A DNA stretch of 64,000 nt, taken from Eutreptiella sp. 'Long Island Sound 2002' (Eukaryota > Euglenozoa > Euglenophyceae > Eutreptiales > Eutreptiaceae). Below are positions 32,437 through 42,876 of the stretch, piece after piece. The first letter of the stretch is position 1. The number at the start of each line of letters is the position of its first letter. The notes beneath the pieces are model-generated. The model did not search any database. It was given only the letters and a program-made list of their open reading frames with translations, and was not told the DNA's origin. The stretch spans positions 67,610,719-67,674,718 of the forward strand of contig OZ038379.1 in the NCBI GenBank assembly GCA_964036045.1, in the 5' to 3' direction. The position numbers were made by a program, and so were the translations under genes.

Positions 32437-32642
32437 TTCTGACGGGTGCGGGGAGGGCCTTGATGAAACGGGCCTCCACGTGGTTGGGACCCGGGGCCTT
32501 GCCATCGGCCTTGTCCAGGGCGGACTGGAGGTCCTGCATGGAGTACTGCTGGACCTGTGTCCAGGCCCCATCAGGGACCCGGCAGACGTGGCGGCTGAGG
32601 ACCGCCTGGAAGCCCCGGAGGTCCACCGGGCGTTTGTCATAC
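32437..32642 (-). pseudogene. Inverted segment of element A RT domain
   Basis: Here the coding sense lies on the minus strand although the element is on the plus strand. The minus frame reads VDLRGFQAVLSRHVC, then DLQSALDKADGKAPGPNHVE and FIKALPAP, which is the N-terminal RT block (the KApGpD region) expected exactly between LLTEAHD (about 32400, plus) and WLLVNSYRAILCG (about 32655, plus). So a ~205-bp piece was flipped in place. Boundaries are accurate to a few bases. Confidence 0.85.
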
Positions 32643-33480
32643 AGTTCCCGCCCAGTGGCTCCTGGTCAACTCCTACCGGGCCATCCTCTGTGGCGCCCCG
32701 CCACCGATGCACTGGAGGCACGCGCACATCTGGCTCAGCCCCAAGGTACCGGGCTCCGCCAGACTGGACGACTACAGGCCCATAGCCCTAGGTCAGCTGG
32801 ACATGAAGCTGCTCACGGGCCCCCTCACCCAGCGCATCACGGAAGTGCTCACACGGCACGGAGTGGTCAGCGACTGGCAGCAGGGGGCCCTCCCCGGCTC
32901 CAACACCGGCCCTCCCCTGTTCATGGCGCAGCGGCAGCTCCAACGGGGAAGGCCCAACTACGTCTTCTTCTTCGATGCCCGCAAGGCCTTCGACACCGCC
33001 CCGCACGGCGCCCTCCACCTCATCCTGCGCCACCTCTCCGCGCCGCCGGAGGTCTTCGATCTCCTGCTCTTCCTCCACACGTGTGCCGGGCTGCGCATCG
33101 TCACCGCGCACAGGCTAACACAACCCGTCCACACGCTGCGCGGTGTCCGGCAGGGCAACCCCGAGAGCCCCCTGCTGTACGCGCTCCTTCTAGAGCCCCT
33201 GCTTAGGGCGCAGGGGCACCGTCTGCGCCCGCTTGGACAGGCCGAACGGGGCCTCATCCAGGCCTACATAGACGACCTGCTGGTAGTGGCCCACACGCTG
33301 CAGCATTTCGTGGAGGGCGTGGGGGCGGTGGCCGCGTACCTGAGGATGATGGGCATGGAGCTCAACCCCGCAAGTGTGCCATGTCCACCACAGAGGGGGT
33401 CCCGGGCCTGCAGCTGCGCCTCTGTTCCCACCTGGAAAACCCATGGCACTGGGTACCAGCGGCGGACTCCGTCCCCTACC
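32643..33480 (+). pseudogene. Element A reverse transcriptase, palm region
   Basis: Blocks in order: HIWLSPKVPGSARLDDYRPI (32725), WQQGALPG (32875), FFFDARKAFDTAPHGAL with the first catalytic Asp (about 32973), GVRQGNPESPLLYALLLEPLL (33140) and AYIDDLLVVAH with YIDD at 33265-33276. The catalytic residues are all present. The frame shifts between ILCGA and PPMHW near 32700, and again near 33370, where the tract after MGMELNP continues in another frame (RKCAMSTTEGV). It synthesises cDNA on nicked target DNA in active relatives. Confidence 0.9.
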
Positions 33481-34489
33481 TAGGACTCCAGCTGCAGCCG
33501 GACGGGGAGTTCTCCCTGCAGCGCAAACACCGGCTTCTGCCTGGCGGCGGTGCACCACTGGTGCCTCAACACCCTTGCGCCACCGAAAGTGGTGCAGGAC
33601 GTCATCCTGGCGATCCTCGGGGGGACGACGCAGTACGTCGCCCCTTTCATCGCCGACGACTCCGACATCGCGCGCCACCTGGACCACATCACGGCCCAGG
33701 TCGCGAAGGACAGGGCGCGATACGCCTTCGACGCTCCGCGGGACAGCCTGCAGGATGGCCGGACCCCGGGGCTCACAGGGTGCCAACGCGGTGCCAGCAG
33801 GCAGCGGTGGCCCTCGTGGGTACACTCGTCCACCAACGCTCAGTTTCTGTGCGCGCCGAGGTCACCAAAATGTTCTGGCAAATAGCCGGCGGGCACGGAA
33901 TATGCCTCGAGGTGCACTACCCCGTCCCGGTGTTCGCAACCCTAGCGGGTGGCGACTGGGTCCACCGCATACCCAGGGCCCTGGCCGCCCTGGGAGTGGG
34001 GCTCTACAACCCCATCGCGTGCCCCAGGGCAGCCCACGTCCAACTACAGTCCCCATCGGGCAACATTGTCACGCTGCGCACCGCCAAGCTACGACACCGC
34101 GACACGTGCCGCCTGACGGTGCCGCACACGACGCCGTGGCATGGGCACCACGGGCCACACCACCCCTTCCCCGACAACGACGATCCGTGGCCCACGGCGT
34201 TGTGGGAATGCCTCGACGAATGCGCCGATGAACACCCCCACTATTGCCGCCGCGAGCAGGAGCCCACCAACCACCCCGGATGGCGCGACGCTTTGGTCCA
34301 CCTCTTCCACACCACCCGCATGCGGGACCCCCGCCTGAGACTCGTCCACCCCACGAGGGCTAAGCAGGACGCCCACACTGGCCCACGGGTGGCCCCGGAC
34401 GGCCTGCACCTTCACGTCGGGGGCTACCGCCGCCGGGGCGGCCTACCCCCCCCACGCCGGGGGCAGCGTACCACCCGCCGGCGGCCCTC
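33381..34489 (+). pseudogene. Element A RT thumb and connection
   Basis: After the palm, ADSVPYLGLQLQPDGEFSL is the usual 'YLG' block following RT. A stretch in another frame (33550-33750) reads VVQDVILAILGGTTQYVAPF, and from 33800 the original frame resumes with LVGTLVHQRSVSVRAEVTKM and a long His/Pro-rich region. At least two frameshifts are present. No stand-alone function is inferred; it links RT to RNase H. Confidence 0.65.
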
Positions 34490-36160
34490 ATGTACATCCT
34501 CCACGACGTACTGGCGGAAAGCGAGCACCGAGAGCCTAACGCGGATGTGGCGTGGCTCGAGCCCCTGCGCCCCCGACCCCACGTGCCGACGCCGGTGTGG
34601 TTGCTGCCTACGGACAACCAATGCGCCCGAGCGGCGGAGCAAGCGCAGCTCCAGACCGAGTGGGTGGTAGTGCAGGTCGGGGCAGGCCAGCCCAGGCCCC
34701 GTGGCCTCCCCTGCGGCACCGCCCTGCTGGTAGTTACGGAGATGCCGCACGACCCACACATGGCAGTGCACGCGCTGGAGGACCAGCCGGAGGGCACGGG
34801 ACACCTGGTGGTGCACCAGCGCGGAGGCCCGGCTTTGCTCAGGGAACATGTGACGGCACTCCGGTCCTGGGCAAGCACGATTGCTGGAGCAGAAATTCGA
34901 CTGCACGACCACCTGGCGATCCGCCCCGGCGACACCAAGGCGCTGAGCGTGGACCAACTGACCCCCGGCCACCCCGACGTCCGGTGCCACTCCGCCGACC
35001 TCAACGCGGGGTGGCTCAGCCCCACCCAGTACTACTGGATCCTGGAGGCCTGGGGCCACACCTCTTCCGATGCATCGGGGGGCGGACCCTGCAAACACGC
35101 CACCAGCGTCGCTCTCGCCGCCGACCTCACCCGCACGTGGGTGGTGGCCATCTTGGGCACGGTGCCCGACAAAGAGGGGGTGGCTGCCTCCCTCCCCCTG
35201 CAATACGGCGCCCACCGGCCATGGGTTCATACGGGGGACACTGAAGTCATCCTCCACCTCCTGCGACACACGGATCGCGAGCGGATCAAGGGGGTCCCCA
35301 CGGGCGCGGCGAAGGTAGTCAACCAGATACCGCTACGGTGGCTCCGGGACGGCCTGCGCGCGCGGGGACAACACGACGGGCACCCGTTGTGGTATGTCCG
35401 AGCCACCCCACACCACAGCGACACGCTACTGCACAAGGCGGACTGGGCGGCGTCCCAGGACACCGTCCTGCAGAACACGCCCCCGGGCCCTAGCCACGCC
35501 CAACTCATTGTCGCCGGTCATGACGGCCACGTCGACCTACGGCTCCCCACGATGCGGACGCTCGGCGAGATGGCGCAGCGAGCACAGACGGACCATGCGC
35601 TGATGCACCGAGGACACACACCTCTGGGCGCGGCCCACGCCAAAGCCTATGTCCACGCCCGGGACCTCACAGTGACGGCCACCAACCACTGGGCGCTGCG
35701 GGCCAGAGAGGGCCACACGCCGGTGCAACGCAGGCTCCACGTCCGTAAGGAGCGGCTCTTTGGCGTCGCCGTCCTCCCACAACCGTGCCTCCAATGTGGC
35801 GGCCCGGAGGAGAGCCCGGTGCACATGCACGTGGGGTGCGCCCACTCGCGGCTCTTCTGGCCCCACTCCCGCCAGGTGGTGCACGAGGCGGCCCGCCACC
35901 TCCCACCCGGGGACAAAGCCCTGTGGGTGGCCTCGTGGCGCTCCACGGGCGCCGCATGGACGGAAGTCTTCTGCTCTGGGCTGGTGCCTGAGGAGGCAGA
36001 GGCGCAGCTCCGCACCATAGCCCGCTACGACCCGCCGGGAGGGACCTGTGTGGACAATTTCCTCCACCACATGCTCCGGCTAGGAGGTTTCGCGTGGGAG
36101 CTTCGCAACCACCGGCTGGAGCAACTCCTCCGCGAGCCTCCAAGTGCGGCGGCCCGGGTA
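34490..36160 (+). pseudogene. Element A RNase H-like domain and Cys/His finger
   Basis: This is the longest intact frame of the element (about 555 useful residues). The RNase H-like part is at 35095-35460: SVALAADLTRTWVVAILGTV, HTGDTEVILHLLRH (the tDS-like strand) and WYVRATPHHSDTLLHKADWAAS, which corresponds to the H...N..AD end. The first catalytic Asp is in AADLTR; not all four acidic residues can be assigned. A finger follows at 35785-35850: C-x2-C-x8-H-x4-C (CLQCGG...HVGC), as in the zinc-binding segment after RT in many LINEs. RNase H would remove RNA from RNA-DNA hybrids. The frame continues past the finger to EAARHLPP and HMLRL, shared with the minus copy. Confidence 0.75.
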
Positions 36161-37560
36161 CACCGATGGCTCAGGGCGGCGGAGGGCAACTGCCCCCCCC
36201 CTTCCCCCGCGGCCTGCCAGGGACTTTGTAGCCTCCCTCCGTGTCGTGAATGGCACTCTGGAATGCCCGCCACAAGAGGACCCCCACCCGTACCGGGACC
36301 TGCCGGGGGGTTTCTCTAGGCACCTGCAAGGCGCCCTCTTCCCACCGTGGATCATCGGGCGCGGCTCCATGACCGCGTGGGAGGCACGCATAGTGGGTGA
36401 GGAGTGGGCGCGCGAGTGGGGCCGATGGTGCGCCGCCACGCGCGCCCCAGAGACCCCTGCGCAACAATACGCCGCCATCCTGCTCGAGGGGTGGGGGCCG
36501 CACACCCGGCCGAGGCCCACCATGATCCGCGGGGCGGGCCCTGACCACTCGTGGGACGCCGCGACGAAGGAATGGCTGCAAGCGGCCCCAGGGCCGCAAG
36601 CAGGATGGACTGGAGATGTGTCCTTGCTCGTCAGACCGCCCCCCCCCCCCCCCGCATCGTCCTTCACGCCGCCAAGGTGCTCGGGGTACGGAAATACACA
36701 CATGGGGACACAACGCGGCCACCATCCGGTGGCACCCCCCGGAGAACGGGGCCGCGCGGCTCGCCGTAGCGCACTTCAAAACTGGAAGGCCTGTGTACGA
36801 CGACGCCCTGTCCCGGCTGGACGACACCCGGGAACCCTTACTCCTCATGCTCCCCACCGACCCTGCAGCCGCACTGCGCCAGGAGCTTGACAGCCGCAAC
36901 GGGCTGCGAGTAGAGTGGGAGGCAGTCGCGGACCGCAGCCTACTGACCCTCCTCCACCGGGACGCCGCGGACGAGTGCCAGTGGGATATGCTGGCGCCCC
37001 ACCTCACCGGGCGCCACGTGTATATGGCAACCCCCCCCCAGGGGCACCCCCGCCCGGCGTGGGACGACCTCATCGCCGCCTCCCACGACCACGGAGTTCT
37101 CTGCGACAACACGTGGCGGGAGGTCCAGCGGAAGACGCTCGGCAGGGACTACCGGCGCCGCGTCCGCGCCCGCCTGCTGGAGATCCGGGACTCCCTCCGA
37201 CAGAGGTGGCACGACCTCTGGCTCCGCCATCTCGGCCCTTGGTCGCCGCCCTCCCACCTCCCACACACCTGCCACCTCTGCGAGGAATGCGACACGGTGT
37301 CCTCCGCAGCGCCCACAGGCGCCAACAGGTGCGCGAAGTGCTCCCAGGTGGCCGCATGCCCCTGGCCAAACCTCCCGCGGGCCCGCACAGGCGCACGGAG
37401 GGGGAGGCTTTGCACCGGCGCATCGGGGGAGCACACGCCCCCTCACACGAACGCGCGGGCCCTGCGGGCGCCGCCCTCCTGTGGATCCACGTGCACCTGC
37501 GGGACCCCACGTCCGTTGCGCACCTGTCGCACGTGTTCGCCCCCTGACCCCCATCCGCCA
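36144..37560 (+). pseudogene. Element A downstream region with zinc-ribbon-like cysteines
   Basis: Two consecutive frames carry sequence conserved in the minus copy: VASLRVVNGTLECP to MTAWEARIVGEEW (36230-36420), then from 36730 a frame with FKTGRPVYDDALSRLDD, LLLMLPTDPAAALR, GRDYRRRVRARLLEIRDSL and CHLCEEC...CAKCSQVAAC (37262-37360). The cysteines suggest metal binding. I could not match it to a known endonuclease; a restriction-like (PD-(D/E)XK) domain was considered but no catalytic motif was evident. Coding sequence this long after RNase H is unusual for a LINE. Confidence 0.6.
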
Positions 37561-37586
37561 CCACACTTTGCAGAGCCCGCAGCACC

Positions 37587-38842
37587 ATGCCTTGCCGACG
37601 GGCGGATGGGCCGGGACATGCCAGGGCCCGCCGCCAAGCGCAGGAGGCGGCAGTCCGGGGCCTGGTGGCGGACGCGGTGACAAAGGCGCATGAGGCACAC
37701 GCTGCCGCACGACGTGACCCGGCGGGTAGTGCGAGGGCTTTCCTCAGCGAGACCGCTCTCCCGGCTGTCCGCGCCGTGAACGGAGCAGGGGCCCCCGCAC
37801 TACTCCCGGCGATGCACCGGATCGTGAACGCGGTCCAGCCAGGGCTCATCAGCCCGGAGGCGGCCCTCTACGGGCACTGGATGGAGTGGCATGAGTCCAA
37901 CCGGTCGGGCCGGCCCCTGTCCATGGGGGACACCCTGCGGCTGACGGGAGCGGGGTCTGCCATGTCCCTCCGCAGCAGCGCCCCAGCCCTGCTGCACGCC
38001 CTCAGGACGCGCTGCCCCGCGGACAGGGCCCCGTACCTGAACCAGGCGCGGGCCACACAGCCGGGGGGAGTGTCCGAGCTGGATGCGGCGCTCCACCTTC
38101 TACACCCCCCGGATAAGGACCTGGAGGTGGGCGAAATCACGATGTTCATGGAAGGCGTTGGTGAGGCGCCCGCCCGCCCGCCCCCGGCCAACCAACTCGG
38201 TATACGACAGCGCCAGGCCGACCCCCCCGTACGCCGTCATGTGCAAGGCGTTCCCCAGGAAGTTCACCTTGTGCCCCGCCCTCCCGCCGGCGACGCACGT
38301 GCCCCGCGGCTGGGCCAACCCGGACCTGTCCCCCCCCCTCTCCAGGACCAGGGGTGCTCACCACAGGGGGCAGGTCCTCTGGCAAGAACGCCCGGGCAGC
38401 CCCCTGCTCCTTTTCGTCGTCGCGACCCGCGGGGACCCGGAGCGGGTCCTGGGGATCACCCCCACCCACCTCTACGGGGCAGCACCCGTACCCCGCCCCC
38501 CCCTCCCGGCGCCTGCGGCGCGGAACGGGGTACACACCTTCCTGCGAACACAGGGGGTCACTGCCGTTACGGGGGTCCACCTAGTGCGGCTCCCCCCAGC
38601 ACCGGCCTACGACCCCCCTGGGCCCAGGGCCCTGAGCCCCGCCCCAGACTGGGAGCTGTGGCGCGACGCGTGGGACGCGTGGCTCCCCCGCCTCCCCTCC
38701 CAATGCCGATGGATGGCCACCGGCCCCCGCTCGTACGGGGCTGACGCCACCGCCGGCCCCCCACCCCCACCCCCCCTCCCCCCCGCGGAGCACTGCACAG
38801 CACTGCCCACGGCACGACACAGATGCACCGGGAGGTAGTGGG
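37587..38842 (+). pseudogene. Element A C-terminal region, unrecognised
   Basis: The first frame (37587-38190) is Ala/Arg-rich and helical, with RDPAGSARAFLSETALPAVR, VQPGLISPEAALYGHWMEW and a sequence ending NQLG; the left part is conserved in the minus copy down to 4503. From about 38200 coding appears to move to another frame with MCKAFPRKFTLCPALPPA, LLLFVVATRGDPERVLGI, VTGVHLVRLPPAPAYD and WELWRDAWDAWLPRLPSQC, ending at TAG 38836-38838. No domain recognised. It may be the end of the ORF2 polyprotein or a separate ORF. Confidence 0.5.
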
Positions 38843-38898
38843 AAGGGCGCACCTGCCACCACGCATGCCTACCAGGATAACAGTGATGTCGGACACCG

Positions 38899-39655
38899 AT
38901 GGCTCCCCCCAGCGGGACAACCGCCACCACCGCCGGTTCCGCTCCCGCTCCCCCGTCTCCCCGGAATGGGCGGGGGAGACCCCCGGGAGTGCGAGGAGCG
39001 GAGGCTGGTGGAGGCGGCGGTGCCGGTCCGGCCGCCGGCTGGGCAGCCCCGGGCGGCCTCCGCCAACACCGGGCCGTCGACCCAGGGGCCTGAGCCGGCC
39101 GGGGAGACCGCTTCCGCCGCCCAAGCAGCAAGCCCTGCCGCCCCGCCCCGGGAGGGGGCCCCAGGCGCACGGGGGGCTGAGACCGCAGCCCCAGCAAGCC
39201 GCGCCGCGGCCCCGACCGCGGCCCCTGGCGCGCCGCCGGCGCGGGGGGTAGCCCCGGCGAAAGACCCGGGCGCATCGCCGGGGGCTGCCGCGGCCGCAGA
39301 GGGGGGCGGGGAGGGTGCACGAGGGGCTGAGACTGCGGCCCCGGCGAGCCGCGCCACCGCCTCGGCCGGCCACGCCGCGGCCCCCGGCGCGCCGCAGACG
39401 CAGAAGGCGGACCTCGCGCGGGCCCGGGGCGCCTCGCCGGGGACCGCCGCAGCAGCAGCAGTGGGCAGGGAGGGCGCGAAGTACCGCGCCCACACCAACC
39501 CCACTCACAGCCACACCAGCCCCCCCAAGCCGTTCCCCCCCAAGCCCTTCCCCCCCAGGGGCGGACGCGGCACGCCCGCCCCCTGGCGCCCGAGTGTTCG
39601 CCGCCAGGCGTCACGCTGCCGCAGCTGCAGAGGCAGCGGGACGCCCGGGGCGTGA
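38899..39655 (+). CDS. Ala/Pro-rich disordered ORF (copy of 3719-4460)
   Basis: The block begins at GATGGCTCCCCCCAGCGGGA, matching the left copy's start exactly where element A sequence ends, so 38899 is probably the 5' edge of a distinct element or module. The frame (from 38966) contains ECEERRLVEAAVPVRPPAGQ, then repeats of GARGAETAAPASRA (twice) and a KYRAHT tract at about 39480. It is low complexity; likely disordered. It may be ORF1 of another retroelement. A frame change near 39650 leads into the next ORF. Confidence 0.45.
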
Positions 39656-40947
39656 TCCAGGAAGGGGGAGACGGCGCGCAGGCAGGGCAGAGTGCCAGCC
39701 ACGGGAGCGCGGTGCGGGGGACGGGAGGCGACAGGGGGAGAGCCCAGGGGCACGCGCAGGGGGCGGGCCAGGGCACGCGCGGAAAGGAGCACGGGCGCAA
39801 ACACGGGCGAGGCGCCGAGGCCAGCAGCAGCGGAGGGGGACAGAGCGCGAGCAGCGGACGGCGTGACGCGGGGCAGGGAGCCAGGAAGGGGCCAGGGCAC
39901 GGGAAGGGCGCGCAGGGGCGCGGGAGGGGCGCCCAGGCGGGCGGCCACGGAGCGCATGGAGCGGAGCGAGGGACGGTGGGCGAGCGTGGGCGCAGCCAAG
40001 GGCATGGGCACAGGCAGGGGACGGGCACGGGTGCCGGCAGTGCAGGCCAGGGCGCGGGTGACAGGGGACGGGACCCACGGCACGGACAGGGGGACAGAGT
40101 CCTGGGGAGCGGAAAGGGACCCAAGGGCAAGGGCAAGGGCGCCGTGGGCCCCCGGGGACAGACAGGACGGGGCATGGGAGCCCGGGGGGGAGGGCGGAGC
40201 GAAGGGAGGGGGCCGGGCGGCGGGGCGCCCCCGCAGCTGGACATGCAGCCGGTGCGGTGCATCCCCCCCGGCATCCAACATATGCCGGCGCACCATACCC
40301 ACCACCACCACCACCACAACGCCCACCTCTACAACGTGGACCCCGACGCCGGAGAACTCATTACCCCCCAACCCCCACGACCCCGGCACGAGCCAGCCCC
40401 CCCCGCGCCGAGGGCGGAGCCGGCGCGGATGGCCTCGGCGGGGGGGGGGCGGGCCGCGGCGCCAGCGCCGCAGGCACAGGGGCCGCAGGGGGAGCCGGCG
40501 CGAGGGGCAGGGGGGGCCCAGCCCTGGAACCGGGACTGCGGCACGGTCCCGGACCCTCTGGGGGATGAGGTCCTACCCCTGGTGGTGGAGGTGTACAGGT
40601 GGTTGAGCTGGGCCAGCTCAGGAACCTGCAGGGGGATCAGGAACCGGCCCTTCGATGCCGTGCTCCTCCGGAGGGACGGAGGGAACCTTGAGGTACCCCC
40701 GGGGATGTGGGCGACCCCGGAGGACCACGAGAGGGTCCTCTGGTCAGTGATCCGGGCGGCGTGGCCTGACAGGGAGCCGACGTGGCCGGCCTTCCTGGAG
40801 GGGGGGGCGGTGCTTCGCATCACGGATGCAGACGCCAACAACTGGCTCCCCCGGGCCTTGCGCAACGCCCTCACCCACTGGCGATACCGCCAGCCAAACC
40901 TGCCACCGCCACAGCCCCAACCCCAACACAAGCGGCGACGCAGGTGA
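39652..40947 (+). CDS. RG-rich, His-rich protein with a C-terminal globular segment
   Basis: 431 residues. Residues 1-195 are Gly/Arg/Gln-rich with many RG and KG dipeptides, typical of RNA-binding disordered tails. A His cluster (HHTHHHHHHN) lies near 225. The C-terminal ~110 residues look folded: LVVEVYRWLSWASSGTC, RPFDAVLLRRDGGNLEVPPG, HERVLWSVIRAAWPD and a Lys/Arg end. Element B has a comparable order (RS-rich tract, then LQELRRWVKWAGGAGRHDGV at 50360), so this may be the nucleic-acid-binding ORF1 of a related element. Function is inferred from composition only. Confidence 0.45.
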   Translation: MIQEGGDGAQAGQSASHGSAVRGTGGDRGRAQGHAQGAGQGTRGKEHGRKHGRGAEASSSGGGQSASSGRRDAGQGARKGPGHGKGAQGRGRGAQAGGHGAHGAERGTVGERGRSQGHGHRQGTGTGAGSAGQGAGDRGRDPRHGQGDRVLGSGKGPKGKGKGAVGPRGQTGRGMGARGGGRSEGRGPGGGAPPQLDMQPVRCIPPGIQHMPAHHTHHHHHHNAHLYNVDPDAGELITPQPPRPRHEPAPPAPRAEPARMASAGGGRAAAPAPQAQGPQGEPARGAGGAQPWNRDCGTVPDPLGDEVLPLVVEVYRWLSWASSGTCRGIRNRPFDAVLLRRDGGNLEVPPGMWATPEDHERVLWSVIRAAWPDREPTWPAFLEGGAVLRITDADANNWLPRALRNALTHWRYRQPNLPPPQPQPQHKRRRR

Positions 40948-41254
40948 CGGCCCAGACAACAGGCGCGAGAGAGGGGGGGGGGGACAGTGCCGCGGGACGC
41001 TCCCCCCGGCGGAGCCAGGCCCCCCGACCCACGCCCCCTCCACGATACGGCGCGGCGGAGGGGCATGCGCCACCTCCCGTCGGAGGGAGGGCGGGGACGA
41101 CGAGCGCGAGGGGGGGCCCACTGCCCCGCAGCCCACTAACCGCTGACTGCTGACCCTCACGGCCGCCCCCAGCCAGCCAGCGCCGCGCGACGACAGCGGG
41201 AGGAGCAGGGGACCCAAGCAGAGGCCTGCAGGAGGGTCCGGCTCTCACAGGGTA
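40948..41254. other. No gene seen
   Basis: G/C-rich sequence with long G and C runs and no convincing frame or repeat. Confidence 0.6.
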
Positions 41255-42876
41255 GTGGGGGGCGGGGGAAGAGTGCGCCCCCCGAGCCGACGGTGGCGCC
41301 CCAGGGCCGGAACCGCCAGGCCGCCTCCCCGCGGCCGTCGGGGGGCGGCGTCAGGGGACCAGAGGGCCCCCCCCTCCCCCCCCCCACTGGCCCAAGAGCG
41401 GATGGAGGCCGATCAGAGAGACAGCAGCCCCGCACCCCCACAGGGGGGGGGGCCCGCACCACCAGGGGGGGGACACCGTGGCTGTGGCAAGCGCAGCCGC
41501 GCGCCAAGCGCCCCCAGTGAACCGCCTGCACGCTCCCGCATTACCCGCTACCGACCGACAACAGAACGGCGGCGCCCAGGACGGCGCAAACGGAGCGGGC
41601 CACTCAGAGGCCGGCCTGGGGAAGGCGGGGGTGCGAACCAGGGCGAGGAGATCACTCCCCCCCTTGCCCTCCCCCCCGCCCGCCGCACTGACCCACTGGC
41701 GGCCGACCGGGCCTCAGCCGACGCCCAAGGCCCCTCGGCAACCCCGAGAGCACGAGTATACCCCAGGGGGGCGCGCCGGGGACAAATGATGGCAGGCCGA
41801 CACCCGACGGGGCAGGAGGGCGGGGAGCGGCGGAGCGGCCCCCCCCCCCTTCGCTCCCTCCTGCCTGCGGGCCGCAGCAGCGCGGACCCTCCGCCCCCCT
41901 GGAGCCGAGGGAACGCCCCCCCTCCCCCAGAAGGGACCACGACGCGGGGGGGGGGGGGACGCAGCTGGACCCGCACGCCGCGCGCCCCAGCGCCCCCCGC
42001 CGCCTGCTCCCGCGGGGGTCGCGTCCGACAGGCGAGCCCGCACCAGCGCGCCGGAGGGACGCGCGGACCACGCCCGGGGGCGGCACGCGGCGACGAACCA
42101 GAGCAGTATGGGGGCCGCGCCCCCAATGACCAGAGCATCGCCAGTGACACCCGCAACGTTGCCCACTCGGGGAGGGCGGAGGGAGGGCTTGGGTCTGACG
42201 GGGCCCCCGGGGGAGCGGTACGCGGGCTGCTCCCCCTTCCTCCCCCCAGGCAGACCGCACCCGGTGCACGGGGCGGCCCCGCGACCCCGACCGAACGCGC
42301 ATGCCGGGGGGGAATGCGCCGACAACGAGTGGGAGGGCAGGCCAGGGAACCGCGGGCCGCTCCCCAGAGGGAGAGCAGGGGGGCCGCGGCGCGCCCCCCC
42401 CCACACACCACCCCCCCCAGGGGCCCGCAAGCTGCGGGCGCGCCGGCCCCCACCCCCCGGGGCAGAGGGGATGGTCCCCCCTCCCCCGGGCGGGACCGCG
42501 GCGCCCGAGGGGGGGGCCGGAGCAAGGTCCGCCCCCCCGCCCCAGCCGCCTGCTCCCGCGGGAACCGCGGGGAACAAGCGAACCCGCACCAACGCGCCAG
42601 GGCGCCACACGGGCCGCGCCCAGAGACGGCAAACGAGCACGAACCGGAGAGGTATGGGGGCCACGCCCTCCATGACCAGAACGACGCCAGTGACACCCGC
42701 TTTGTTGCCTGCCCAGGGAAGGCAGAGGGACGGAACGAGGCAGAGCGGCCCCCCGACCCACTGGCCCCCCGGGCCGCACAAACGGGGGGGGCGCGGGGCA
42801 CAGGCCGCCCCCCCCCCCCAACCCAACCCCCCGGCACGGGAACGCCCCGGACGCGCAGACCCACCCCATGGGGGGC
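41255..42876. repeat. G/C-rich block with a ~550-bp near-tandem duplication
   Basis: Two copies of a unit are recognisable: CAGTATGGGGGCCGCGCCCC at 42105 and AGGTATGGGGGCCACGCCCT at 42651, each followed by ATGACCAGA(G/A)C... and CCAGTGACACCCGC, and each preceded about 120 bp earlier by CCGCCTGCTCCCGCGGG. An open frame of 551 codons crosses it, with both copies in frame (EQYGGRAPNDQ and ERYGGHALHDQ), but all frames are open because of composition. Runs of up to about 13 G or C are frequent. Confidence 0.7.

Larger units (their letters stand above)
30085..38860 (+). mobile_element. Non-LTR retrotransposon element A, plus copy (5'-truncated)
   Basis: Order on the plus strand: end of ORF1 with C2H2 finger, EEP endonuclease, RT, RNase H-like domain, Cys/His finger, then about 2.7 kb of further coding-type sequence with a zinc-ribbon-like cluster. 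APE-type endonuclease upstream and RNase H downstream of RT is the arrangement of the I/LOA/R1/Tad group of LINEs. Similarity to the minus copy begins near 30085, so the 5' part is missing. Frameshifts (about 31240, 31480, 32700, 33370), stops (32017, 32311) and a local inversion (about 32437-32642) make it inactive. No poly(A) tail or clear target duplication was seen at the right end. Confidence 0.85.

Noticed and set aside
36770-37365. Restriction-like endonuclease (as in R2 or Dualen elements) downstream of element A RNase H
   Set aside because: A Cys cluster is present, but I found no PD-(D/E)XK signature near it, so only 'unknown zinc-ribbon-like' is reported.
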